In this document: positions 40,891 through 49,874 of the stretch, in pieces
How the letters are laid out: each line of letters starts with the position of its first letter
How positions within the stretch are numbered: position 1 is the first letter of the stretch
Origin: Calothrix sp. NIES-2098
Lineage (GTDB): Bacteria > Cyanobacteriota > Cyanobacteriia > Cyanobacteriales > Nostocaceae
Direction: 5' to 3'
Length of the DNA stretch: 64,000 nucleotides
NCBI GenBank assembly: GCA_002368175.1
Contig: AP018172.1
Span: forward strand, 5,459,001-5,523,000
Position numbers and translations under genes: made by a program
The notes under the pieces: generated by a model
What the model saw: the letters and a program-made list of their open reading frames with translations, nothing else
Database searches by the model: none
Told to the model about the DNA's origin: nothing

Positions 40891-43881
40891 TCAAATTAAT
40901 GGCAGCTTGATGGTAAACGTTGCGCCCCGCCCAATTCCTGCACTTGCTGCTTCAATTGTACCGCCGTGTAGTTGGATAAGTTGATGTGCGATCGCCAATC
41001 CTAACCCCAAACCCCCAGGTGAATGTCTGCTGGGAACCTCAGCTTGCGTAAAGCGATTGAAGACATGAGGAAGAAAATCAGCACTCATCCCGATACCATT
41101 GTCGCTAACCTGGATAGTCGCCCAAGCGTCAACAACATTAAGCCGCACTTCAACAAGTCCCCCTTCTGGCGTAAATTTAATGGCATTATGCAGTAATTTT
41201 GAGAAAACTTGCTGCAATCGCATTAAATCCCCGCAAACGCAAATATCTCTGGGAGTAAGCTGAGATTTGATTTGAATTGTTTTAGCCTGAGCATCGCTTA
41301 ACATTGTCTGCATCACTTCACCCACCGTAGAGATGAGATTGATTGGCTGACGATCTATGCGGACTTTACCTGAGAGAATATTTGAGATATCGAGTAAATC
41401 CTCAATCAGCTTTGCCTGGTTGTTAGCATTGCGCTCAATTGTATCTAAAGCTCGTAAAGCAGTAGACCGATCTAGCCGATCTGAACGTAGTAAGCGAGTC
41501 CAGCCGAGAATAGCAACTAGAGGTGCGTGAAGTTCGTGGGTAACGGTTGCTAAAAACTCGTCTTTCAAGCGATTTGAGGATAATTCTTGACGCAGACGCA
41601 CCATTTGTAAGTGAGAATCTATGCGCGCGATTAATTCTTGGGCAGAAAACGGCTTGATGAGGTAGTCGTCTGCTCCTGCTTGTAAACCCTCAATTGCTGC
41701 TTCTTCTCCTGCACGAGCCGATAGCAGGATGATGGGTAGGCCTTTGGTTTTGGGATCGGCACGCAATGCACTGAGCAATTGAAAACCGTCCATTTCTGGC
41801 ATCATCACATCAGTCAACACCAAATCTGGCGGTTGCAATGAGATAGCAGCTAGTGCATCTGCGCCATTAGCAACAGCCGTTATCTGCCATTGTTCCTGTA
41901 GTAGCCTTTGGAGATAGTCGCGCATATCCGCATTATCATCTACTAACAAAATATGCCCAGCTGAGAACTCGTAGGAATTTATGGAGGCCGCCACTTCGTG
42001 GCGGCCCCAATGCCACAAATTTTCTTGTTTTTGCCATTGCTGTGCTTCTTGGAGGTAGGGAGCAGCATCAAGTAATGTTGATGGCAGTGTTCTAGTACTA
42101 ATTTGCTCAGATGGCAAGTGCGACGAGCCTGTATGTAGGGTGACTGTAAATGTCGTTCCTTTACCCCAGACACTCTCTACCTTGATAGTGCCGCCATGCA
42201 AGTGAACGAGTTCTTGCACTAAAGCTAATCCAATGCCTGAGCCTTCATGGCTTCTTGCCTGTACTCCGCGTATCCGGTGAAAGCGCTCAAAAATTTTGGG
42301 TAACTCTTCGGGGGCAATGCCTGCGCCTGTATCCCTTACTTTTAGTTCTACTTTGTCATCAATTTGGTGTACAGAAACAGCAATTTCTCCGGTGAAGGTG
42401 AACTTAAAGGCATTGGAGATTAAGTTAAGAACTATCTTCTCCCACATTTCCCGATCTACATACACAAGGCTACTCAGGGGTGGGCAATCTACGATTAATT
42501 GCAGTTTTGCTGTTTCAATTGCCGAACGAAAAACTGAAGCTATCTCAACTGTAAATGCAGCTAAATCGATTGGCTCATAAACTGCCTGTATCCTACCTGC
42601 CTCAATTCGCGAGAAATCGAGCAAAGTATTTACCAGTTTCAGCAAGCGTAAGCTGTTCCGGTGGGCGAGTGCTAGTTGTTCGCGCTGCTGAGGCAAAAGC
42701 GCACCATGTTCTCCAGCTAGCAGATCTGCTAAGGGATCGATCAACAATGTTAAAGGTGTGCGAAATTCGTGGCTGATGTTGCTAAAAAAAACAGTTTTTG
42801 CGCGGTCTAGTTCTGCTAAGGCTGCACTTCGTGCCACTTCGCGAACGGCAAGTTTGCGCTCTTGTTCATAGGCTTGGGCATTAACGATCGCGATTGTCAC
42901 TTGTCTTGCAACTAGTTCAAAGAAACCTTGGTAATCATCATCGAATGGTCTGTAAGGGCTAATCCCCACAACCAGAAACCCGAGGATTTCTTGTCCAGCA
43001 CCGATAAGCGGCAATGCGATCGCAGTTTTTGGTGATTCAGACCACGCACCACCAGGAAGCGAACCAAATCGTTCCACTAAATTTTTAATGACTCGGCTTT
43101 CACCAGTCGCTAAAACAGAATTGAGCGACCAACAATCAGCCGATTTTGGCACGGAGGTCAGCTCAATTGCAGTCGGGCTGGCAAGCGTTCCGACGGCTAA
43201 ATTTGTTGTACTGGCAAGTTGGGCAGAGCTTTCGCTCTCTAGTAGATAAATTAGCGCAAAGGGGATATCTTTAGGGTTGTTTGCCAACACCCTGGTGGCA
43301 ATGTTGCAAGCTTCTTTTATAGTGTTGGCTTTTGCCGTTTCTGCGCCTAATTCACGCAGCGTCCGCAGGCGGCGCTCGTCTAATACTCGCCTAGTATCTT
43401 CAGTGCAAGCGCAAAAGACACCCCCGACTCTACCATCGTCATTGCTAATCGGACTGTAAGAAAAGGTGAAGTAGGTTTCCTCCTGATAGCCATTGCGCTC
43501 CATAATCTCAAGTAATTCTTCATTCCATGAAGGCTTTCCTCGATTTAGTACGTCTTCTGCTTGCGACCCAACCAAAGGCCAAATATCCGTCCAGATATCG
43601 CGAGCTAATTCACCCAAAGCTTGCGGGTGTCGCTTACCCAGCACAGGAATATAAGCGTCGTTGTAGAAGTTGAGTAGTTCCTGTCCCCACCAGACGAACA
43701 TTGGGTAGCGGGAACCTAAGATAATCCGGATAGAGGTTTTTAAACTTTGCGGCCAGTTTTCTACCGGGCCAAGTATGCTTTTTGACCAGTCGTGCTGACG
43801 CATCAACTCGCCCATCACGCTACCGCCTGCAAACACATCTAAAGCAGAAGCGGCTTTCTTGCTTTTGGTGAAGCTATCCAT
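40891..43881 (-). CDS. Hybrid histidine kinase: PAS-GAF-HK-REC-HK
   Basis: A 996-residue soluble sensor. The N-terminal ~150 residues form a PAS-type region (HDWSKSILGPVENWPQSLKT, SWNEELLEIMERNGYQEETY). A GAF domain follows, ~165-330 (AIALPLIGAGQEILGFLVVG). The first HisKA has FFSNISHEFRTPLTLLIDPL and its HATPase. The receiver has LLVDDNADMRDYL and VLTDVMMPEMDGFQLL. The second HisKA has FLATVTHELHAPLVAILGWT and its HATPase ends GLGLAIAHQLIQLHGGTIEA. All phosphorylation residues are present. From the first HisKA on it is a paralogue of the 1341-residue kinase next to it, suggesting tandem duplication. A GC hairpin repeat sits in the HATPase-REC linker. Confidence 0.92.
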   Translation of the reverse strand: MDSFTKSKKAASALDVFAGGSVMGELMRQHDWSKSILGPVENWPQSLKTSIRIILGSRYPMFVWWGQELLNFYNDAYIPVLGKRHPQALGELARDIWTDIWPLVGSQAEDVLNRGKPSWNEELLEIMERNGYQEETYFTFSYSPISNDDGRVGGVFCACTEDTRRVLDERRLRTLRELGAETAKANTIKEACNIATRVLANNPKDIPFALIYLLESESSAQLASTTNLAVGTLASPTAIELTSVPKSADCWSLNSVLATGESRVIKNLVERFGSLPGGAWSESPKTAIALPLIGAGQEILGFLVVGISPYRPFDDDYQGFFELVARQVTIAIVNAQAYEQERKLAVREVARSAALAELDRAKTVFFSNISHEFRTPLTLLIDPLADLLAGEHGALLPQQREQLALAHRNSLRLLKLVNTLLDFSRIEAGRIQAVYEPIDLAAFTVEIASVFRSAIETAKLQLIVDCPPLSSLVYVDREMWEKIVLNLISNAFKFTFTGEIAVSVHQIDDKVELKVRDTGAGIAPEELPKIFERFHRIRGVQARSHEGSGIGLALVQELVHLHGGTIKVESVWGKGTTFTVTLHTGSSHLPSEQISTRTLPSTLLDAAPYLQEAQQWQKQENLWHWGRHEVAASINSYEFSAGHILLVDDNADMRDYLQRLLQEQWQITAVANGADALAAISLQPPDLVLTDVMMPEMDGFQLLSALRADPKTKGLPIILLSARAGEEAAIEGLQAGADDYLIKPFSAQELIARIDSHLQMVRLRQELSSNRLKDEFLATVTHELHAPLVAILGWTRLLRSDRLDRSTALRALDTIERNANNQAKLIEDLLDISNILSGKVRIDRQPINLISTVGEVMQTMLSDAQAKTIQIKSQLTPRDICVCGDLMRLQQVFSKLLHNAIKFTPEGGLVEVRLNVVDAWATIQVSDNGIGMSADFLPHVFNRFTQAEVPSRHSPGGLGLGLAIAHQLIQLHGGTIEAASAGIGRGATFTIKLPLI
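41986..42006. repeat. GC-rich hairpin within the kinase linker
   Basis: GGCCGCCAC (41986-41994) and GTGGCGGCC (41998-42006) pair perfectly around TTC. It is read in frame as part of LWHWGRHEVAASIN in the linker before the receiver. The surrounding gene is far less GC-rich, so this looks like an inserted repeat. Confidence 0.7.
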
Positions 43882-44017
43882 GTTTCCTAGGAAAAGATAC
43901 TCACTAAAGTCCGTAATTCTTCAGCTAAGAAAATTTTAGACTTTTACTTAATTGATATAAAATTCCACTTTTTCCAAAACTCAAATCCTTTTCTCCCTCT
44001 GCTTCCTCTGCTCTCAT

Positions 44018-45043
44018 TTACTCTCGCCCAGCCAGCTGTGCAATCATGGCAATCAACTCCGTTGGTGCAGCAAGTTTATGTAAGTGGGATTGAAAACCTG
44101 CGTTGATTGCCTTTGCTCGGTCTTCTGCAAGATAAGCAGTCAAAGCAGCAGCCGGAATTTGCCATCCTTTCTCGGCTTCTAGTGCCTTAATTTTGCGAAT
44201 TAAATCATAGCCATCTTCATCGGGCATCCTAATATCACTAATTATGACATCGGGGCGCGATCGCTCTAATTCTTGCAAAGCTTCTGCCACTGTGGCAACT
44301 GTTGTCACTTCTACCCCATGTTGCATGAGTACTGCGGCAATTAACTCGCGGGTATCGGCTTCATCATCTACAAATAGTACCTGTAAACCATCCAATCCAT
44401 TAGGTCTGGCAACAGGTGCGATCGAGCTTGGCATCTGCTGAGAAACTGGTAATCGCTTGTACTTGGTAATATCATGCAGGCTAATATGTAACGCACCTAA
44501 AGTTCCAGAAGTTTCTCGCCCAGGTTTCACCAAAAGTAAAGCATCAAAAGCTTGACCGCCACGGGGACAGATAGTGACTTCCAATTCTTGCACAGACTGA
44601 ACATTGAGCAATTCTTTCAGTTTGGCAAGAAAATATGAATGCTCGTCTTGAGATACAAAATTGATTAACGATTTACCAATGAGCAAACTGGGCAATACAT
44701 TCAATAACGCCGCAGCAGTATAGTTTAGTTCGAGAATTATGCCTTCAGCATTTGTTACCAAATAAGCATTAGGTGCAAATTTGAACAGATCGTGATAAAC
44801 CTTACGTTCTGCTATTATCGTCTCATATTGTTGCAGCAGTTCTTGTTCAATAACTTTAAATACTTGTAAATCAGCCTGCATTTCTTCTTTGAAGAATTCC
44901 AGGTTTTTGATAGAAGCTGTTAGCACTTCCAATGCTGCAACCCACTCTGGATGATGCATTGGTGACTCTTTTATGTATTTTTCTAATGCCTCTATATGCT
45001 GTCGAATTTTTTCAAAATTATAGTTCAATTCTTCTTGGTTCAC
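44018..45043 (-). CDS. PAS domain response regulator
   Basis: A 341-residue protein. An N-terminal helical or coiled-coil region (~1-75) precedes a PAS domain (~80-200: LFKFAPNAYLVTNAEGIILE, NYTAAALLNVLPSLLIGKSL). The C-terminal receiver (~218-340) has LQVLFVDDEADTRELIAAVL, the phospho-acceptor Asp in DVIISDIRMPDEDGYDLIRK, and the conserved Lys in SHLHKLAAP. It has no output domain after the receiver. It is upstream of the hybrid kinase genes in the same transcription direction (136-bp gap to the 996-residue kinase), so it may serve as a phosphate acceptor for them. Confidence 0.88.
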   Translation of the reverse strand: MNQEELNYNFEKIRQHIEALEKYIKESPMHHPEWVAALEVLTASIKNLEFFKEEMQADLQVFKVIEQELLQQYETIIAERKVYHDLFKFAPNAYLVTNAEGIILELNYTAAALLNVLPSLLIGKSLINFVSQDEHSYFLAKLKELLNVQSVQELEVTICPRGGQAFDALLLVKPGRETSGTLGALHISLHDITKYKRLPVSQQMPSSIAPVARPNGLDGLQVLFVDDEADTRELIAAVLMQHGVEVTTVATVAEALQELERSRPDVIISDIRMPDEDGYDLIRKIKALEAEKGWQIPAAALTAYLAEDRAKAINAGFQSHLHKLAAPTELIAMIAQLAGRE

Positions 45044-45322
45044 AAATAACTCACTTGGTTACAAATTTAGGCATACTCACACACCGAAATATTTAATTAT
45101 TTGGATTGATATATCTATAAATATTGCGAGATTTTTCTGAAAGCTACAGTTACAGTTATGGTTTTTTAAATAATTTTTTTAATAATTAGCAAAGCGTACT
45201 TAACCATTGTTAAGCCATTGAGATTAATAATAATTTTACTAAATTTTTAGTTCGGTATTGATTTAATGATAATCAAAACTATCTTTTAAGGAAGAGTTCG
45301 CTGCGTAAACTCTCACATAATT

Positions 45323-45446
45323 TAATACGGTTCAGTTAAGAGAGATTGTAGGGGCACGGCGTCCACAATTTTTTGGTGTATACAGTAATCTTATCGGTGT
45401 CGTGCCCCTACGAAATATTGCATCTCAGCCTAACTGAACTGTATTG
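45323..45446. mobile_element. MITE-like palindromic element with 10-bp target duplication
   Basis: The left end AATACGGTTCAGTTAAGAGA with GTAGGGGCACGGC and the right end CGTGCCCCTACGAAATATTG followed by TAACTGAACTGTATT are inverted repeats of about 35-45 bases with mismatches. The element is directly flanked by TCACATAATT on both sides (45313-45322 and 45447-45456), a 10-bp direct duplication. It has no open frame. Insertion by a transposase acting in trans is the natural explanation. Confidence 0.85.
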
Positions 45447-45603
45447 TCACATAATTACCCTAGAACGGCTATAAAATCAGAAATGCTGGTTTTAGCTTCA
45501 CATCGCTACTTCTAAAGGCTTGGTATCACAAGCTTTATCTGTAGTACCGGTTCGTTGGGATGGGATATTGTTGTTGACGTTGTTGAATTGGATAAAGTCG
45601 AGC

Positions 45604-45643
45604 CAAGAGCGATCGCACTTTTGAAACGAGGCGATCGCTCTTG
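45604..45643. terminator. HIP1-containing stem-loop 3' of the arginine deiminase gene
   Basis: CAAGAGCGATCGC (45604-45616) and GCGATCGCTCTTG (45631-45643) form a perfect 13-bp stem with a 14-nt loop. It begins 8 bp past the deiminase stop codon in the direction of its transcription. There is no T-run, so it is a probable 3' end hairpin rather than a classical terminator. Both arms contain HIP1 octamers. The remaining 600-bp spacer up to the PAS-receiver gene is otherwise empty apart from the MITE. Confidence 0.65.
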
Positions 45644-45650
45644 TTGACAA

Positions 45651-47648
45651 TTAAGATTCTATCGGCTCAATTTCCCACCATTTTTGGGCAAAAGGTTGTC
45701 GGCGCGTATTCGTACCACAATGAATTTCTCCTCTGGCGCGAAAATAAGGGTCCCAATCATCGATAAAGTGGCAAACTAAACCCAAAGGTTCTAAAAGCCC
45801 TTTCACATAGGCTTCAAATTGACATTGGTCGTTAAGTTTGGGGCCGAATGGTTTGGGAATACCCAAATGCTGGTTAAGCACAATCATATTAACCATGTTG
45901 GGGAAGAAAGTTTCTGCTCGTCCATAGCCATCATCTTGAAACAAGCCTGGTATGTCGATAATATCTTCTTCACCTAAATCTAATTGCTGTTTCAAAACCT
46001 CGCGATTCCAATTAATATGTTCTTGAAAACTTTGGTTCTCAGCAGTTAATTTTTCATTGTCGAGAATCTCTGCCACACTAATATCAGCAGGCTTGCGAGA
46101 AAGTTTTTTTCCTTGCCGCAATAATAGCCGAGAATGTCCTTCATCTCGTAAGCGTTTGAGAACGTCATAACACTTATCGGGACTTGCTAAAAGTAACTTA
46201 AATCCTTTTGGAGTCGGTGCAGGCACAAAAGTCATAAACTCATCAATGTGACCTACACTCAGCCAGTCAGAAAAAATTTCAAATGGCGCTTGAATTTTTT
46301 GACCGTAGAGAAAGTCGCGCAATACTTTTAACATTCGTCGCGGTTTATCTGGGATAATTTCTTTGCGAGTTCCGCCAAATATCAAACGACCAAAAGGATA
46401 ATGAACGCCTTTAACTGTGACTGGGGGAGAAACTTCTAAATTACCAAATGAATCTAACTTTGTAGCTTGACGGCGGCTTTTGCGGGTTACATAACCAAAG
46501 TCGATTCCGAGAAGTTGACGTTTGGGAAAATCAATTAATCCGCGATCGCGTGGCGAGTCAAACACTACGTGCATGAATTGTCCTGGTGCTTGAGCATAAC
46601 CAATTTCAATTTCGTCTTGCATCCAAGGATCGTCTTGATGAAACTCATAAGGAACTATATCTAGTTGGGCGTTCGCTTTACCCACAACTTTTCTCAGTTC
46701 CTCAATAAATTCGGCATTAAATCCATCAGATAAACGAGAAACATACACCGTAATCGGAGGTAAAGTATTAGGTGTCATTATCCAAGGAGCGACTCGAAAA
46801 ACTACGCGATCGCTATAAACTGTTTCTCCTGCTTTGACAAGATTTAAAGTAATTTCAACTTTGCCATCAAAGTCATAATCGGGATAACTCAATGCTTCAA
46901 TAGCTAAGAGAATGTCTTTGTCAGTATCTTTAATTTTGGCTTTTGTACTTCTCGGCCCAATTAACTCATAGCCATCTCGATCTAATTCGTCATAAATGCG
47001 AATTCTTTGGGCGGTACCTCGATTGACTGATAAGTAAAGTTCGTATCCAGCAGGTAAATTTCTTAAACCAACTTTACGAATCACAATAAAGCTAAAATCT
47101 TTGAGATCCAGCAGTCCTCTAATATAGTTTTCTTCGCCATCATACTGACTATCAGCATAAATAACGTCGCGATCGCTATTAACTAATAGAACTGCACCAT
47201 GACCGTGAATTCCCCATTTCCACTCTCCTTTATCAGGATGATTTTCTTCAATCACTCCATCCCGATCTGCATCCACATCTAAACAAATCCGCAGACAAGT
47301 TAGATGAAAGCGAACTTGACCCAAGAGACGTCCCACATCATCTTGAAAGGTGATTTGTAAAGAACGGTCTTCTATGCGATCGCTAAAAGTTCTTGCTAGT
47401 AGAGTAACTTCGGGAATTTCTTCTAGGGGAATCAAGGTTTTGATGGCGATCGCAGATTGTGCATAAGATGAAATCTCGATTTCTCCCTGAGTTTCTAAAC
47501 TCACAAATTTACTATTAGCAGGAGCGAGATTTTGTAAAGATATTTGCAATGGTTGACCGACAACTAAAACCTCTTCGTATTCCCGAATTCTTTCTCTTGA
47601 GCTTGGGCTACGGCCGTTTAAATCTTCAACTTGCAATAAAGTTCTCAT
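45651..47648 (-). CDS. Protein-arginine deiminase (PAD) family protein
   Basis: A 665-residue enzyme related to animal peptidylarginine deiminases, which convert protein arginine to citrulline with calcium. The middle domain has VDADRDGVIEENHPDKGEWK and GHGAVLLVNSDRD, with the acidic calcium-binding pattern. The catalytic domain shows Asp345 in WMQDEIEIGY, His467 and Asp469 in LSVGHIDEFMTFVPAP, and Cys644 in GEIHCGTNTRR. They fall almost exactly at the human PAD4 positions 350, 471, 473 and 645. The N-terminal ~100 residues are a beta-sandwich-like region unlike the animal PAD N domain. No signal peptide is seen. It is isolated between spacers. Confidence 0.92.
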   Translation of the reverse strand: MRTLLQVEDLNGRSPSSRERIREYEEVLVVGQPLQISLQNLAPANSKFVSLETQGEIEISSYAQSAIAIKTLIPLEEIPEVTLLARTFSDRIEDRSLQITFQDDVGRLLGQVRFHLTCLRICLDVDADRDGVIEENHPDKGEWKWGIHGHGAVLLVNSDRDVIYADSQYDGEENYIRGLLDLKDFSFIVIRKVGLRNLPAGYELYLSVNRGTAQRIRIYDELDRDGYELIGPRSTKAKIKDTDKDILLAIEALSYPDYDFDGKVEITLNLVKAGETVYSDRVVFRVAPWIMTPNTLPPITVYVSRLSDGFNAEFIEELRKVVGKANAQLDIVPYEFHQDDPWMQDEIEIGYAQAPGQFMHVVFDSPRDRGLIDFPKRQLLGIDFGYVTRKSRRQATKLDSFGNLEVSPPVTVKGVHYPFGRLIFGGTRKEIIPDKPRRMLKVLRDFLYGQKIQAPFEIFSDWLSVGHIDEFMTFVPAPTPKGFKLLLASPDKCYDVLKRLRDEGHSRLLLRQGKKLSRKPADISVAEILDNEKLTAENQSFQEHINWNREVLKQQLDLGEEDIIDIPGLFQDDGYGRAETFFPNMVNMIVLNQHLGIPKPFGPKLNDQCQFEAYVKGLLEPLGLVCHFIDDWDPYFRARGEIHCGTNTRRQPFAQKWWEIEPIES

Positions 47649-47944
47649 AATTTTCTGATAATCTAGTAAACTTTTGTAACTACTTGATTCGTTTCTAACT
47701 GATTTTCAGAACAGCTATATCGGAAAAATTTTATACCGATGAATTGGTTTAATTCTACTAAAAAATTTACTTAAATTTTCGATATTTACGAATTAGTATG
47801 TATATAAAAAAGTTATATAAACGTGGTAAATGAATTCTTATAGATCCCCGACTTCTTGAAGATCTGGGCAGTAATTTTTTCTTAAGTAGAAACAATAAGG
47901 TAGTATCTGGGTAATCTGAAGTTTTTAGCGAACAAGGTGGATTC

Positions 47945-49507
47945 ATGTTCCAAGACATTCTTGCTCAGATTGCTTATTCTGAATCATTTCCATACTTAGC
48001 CATAGTCGTAGGTGCAACTAGCATAGCGGGAACACTTGGGTGGCGTTGGTGGAAGCAAAAGAACGCATACAAATCGCTAGAATCGCTTCCTTCTCCTCCC
48101 AAACACTGGCTGTTAGGAAATCTGCCGCAAGTATTAGCAGCTGTGAAACAAAAAAAATATTTCCAATTAATATTTGATTGGAGCCAGCAACTAGGGCCGA
48201 TGTATGTTATTTGGACTAATAGCTATCCGATTGTGGTTTTAAGTAAGCCCAAAGCGATCGAAGATACCATTATCAATGGGATGAGAGATGGTAGCTTAAT
48301 TAGAAGTGAGCGATCGCGCAACGCTTGGAACGATATCACAGGCCCCATTCTTTTAGGACAAACCGGAGCTGAATGGCAATGGCGACGCAAAGTTTGGAAT
48401 CCAGAATTCAGTTCCAGCAGTCTCTCTAAATATCTAGAAATTATTAGCCAAGCCTGCGAACAAGTCATTGAGACACTGAAAAAAGCTACGCCATCAAAAG
48501 TAGTTGAAGTAGATCCTCTGTTTGTAGAACTAACAATGAGGGTAATTTCCTGTTTAGTACTAGGAATTCCCGTGGATAGAAACAGTGTTAGCCAAGAAGG
48601 GCCACCTCTGGAAGTTTCCAAGGTATACGAAGCGATGTCCATTGTAACCTATCGATTCTTACGGCAAGCTACTGGCGAGAAAACATGGATGAAATATTTG
48701 CCAACTAAGAATTCGCGAGATTATTGGGCAGCAAGGCGATATTTAGAGGAATTTTTAACTCCCCGTATAGACTTAGCTTTAAAAATGAGAGAACAAAACA
48801 AAACCGATTTACCACAGGTAAGTCCATTGTTCCAAGAATCAATGTTAGTCAAAATCACTGCCAAAGAACCAAAATACAATCGAGAAGCATTAATAGCAGA
48901 ATCTGTTGAACTCTTAATAGCTGGTACTGACACAACAGCCCATAGTTTATCCTTTGCACTAGGGTCGTTGGCATTCAATCAAAGGGTTTTTCAGCAAGCA
49001 CGGGACATTGTTGACCAAGCTTGGGAAAATCAAGGTGGTATTAATATAGAAAGTCTCAAAGAATTAGCTTATATTCGCGCAATTTTTAAGGAAACTTTGC
49101 GCCTTTATCCAGTCACTACAGGCTCGACTTCATTGCAAACTCAACGCGAAACTGTTATCGAAGGTAAGGTAATTTCTCCGGGTACAAGGATATTCTGGTC
49201 AATACTTGCAGCTGGAAGAGATCCAGAAGTCTATGCTAATCCCGAAGAATTTCTGCCAGAACGTTGGTTAGATAAGAGTAAGGAAACAACTTCACTGCCA
49301 ATAATAGGCTTTGGCTCAGGCCCGCATCGCTGCTTGGGAGAGCATCTATCAATGCTGGAAGCGACAGTGATGCTAGCATTATTGCTCCGCCACTTTGATT
49401 GGGAGTTAGTCAACGGTCGTTCTTCTCTAGAAGATTTACAGCAGAACTTGTTAATTTATCCTGCCGATAAAATGCCAGTGCGCTTTCGGTTGAGAAATTT
49501 GAGTTAG
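47945..49507 (+). CDS. Cytochrome P450 with N-terminal membrane anchor
   Basis: A 520-residue P450. It starts with a helix FPYLAIVVGATSIAGTLGWR, followed by basic WWKQKN and a Pro-rich hinge LPSPPKHWLLGNLPQV. This is the layout of microsomal eukaryotic P450s. The catalytic core has the I-helix AGTDTTAHS, ExxR in FKETLRLYPVT, the PERW region and the heme loop FGSGPHRCLGEHLS with its Cys ligand. Most bacterial P450s are soluble and shorter (~400-450). The substrate is unknown; fatty acid, alkane or terpenoid hydroxylation are all possible. No redox partner gene lies next to it. Confidence 0.93.
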   Translation: MFQDILAQIAYSESFPYLAIVVGATSIAGTLGWRWWKQKNAYKSLESLPSPPKHWLLGNLPQVLAAVKQKKYFQLIFDWSQQLGPMYVIWTNSYPIVVLSKPKAIEDTIINGMRDGSLIRSERSRNAWNDITGPILLGQTGAEWQWRRKVWNPEFSSSSLSKYLEIISQACEQVIETLKKATPSKVVEVDPLFVELTMRVISCLVLGIPVDRNSVSQEGPPLEVSKVYEAMSIVTYRFLRQATGEKTWMKYLPTKNSRDYWAARRYLEEFLTPRIDLALKMREQNKTDLPQVSPLFQESMLVKITAKEPKYNREALIAESVELLIAGTDTTAHSLSFALGSLAFNQRVFQQARDIVDQAWENQGGINIESLKELAYIRAIFKETLRLYPVTTGSTSLQTQRETVIEGKVISPGTRIFWSILAAGRDPEVYANPEEFLPERWLDKSKETTSLPIIGFGSGPHRCLGEHLSMLEATVMLALLLRHFDWELVNGRSSLEDLQQNLLIYPADKMPVRFRLRNLS

Positions 49508-49874
49508 TTAATTAAGAACTTTCAAGAAATAAATAATCCTGCTTCAAGTTGTTGACTGTCAAACCTAAACAGTCAGATATGCAATATTGTGCCTGTATAT
49601 TTGCAGAATATAGCTAGTCAAAGCAGATAGGTTCTTAAGGCCAGTCGTAGCAACTTATTAGTAGGAGAACATACTTTATGCAAATAATATGTCTTTTACA
49701 CAAAAGTTTGCAGAACAGCCTGACTAACAACTATATGACCTTGAGTTTGTTGTCCATAATCCCTATAGTTACTTGGTCAAACAATGCAAATGGCTCAAGT
49801 TGAGAGTAGGTCTATTAACGCTGGTCGCTGAAAACAGTATTGTTCTAAAAATTTTGCAATTTAATGAGAAGCTC
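49508..49874. other. Spacer between P450 and GMC oxidoreductase genes
   Basis: 367 bp with no gene, mostly AT-rich. An upstream in-frame ATG at 49773 extends the GMC frame by 34 residues but lacks a ribosome site. No repeat or terminator was recognised in it. Confidence 0.5.

Noticed and set aside
40567..40984. Open frames of 94 and 119 codons across satellite B
   Set aside because: Same periodicity effect; heptad peptides on both strands and overlap with the kinase 3' end.
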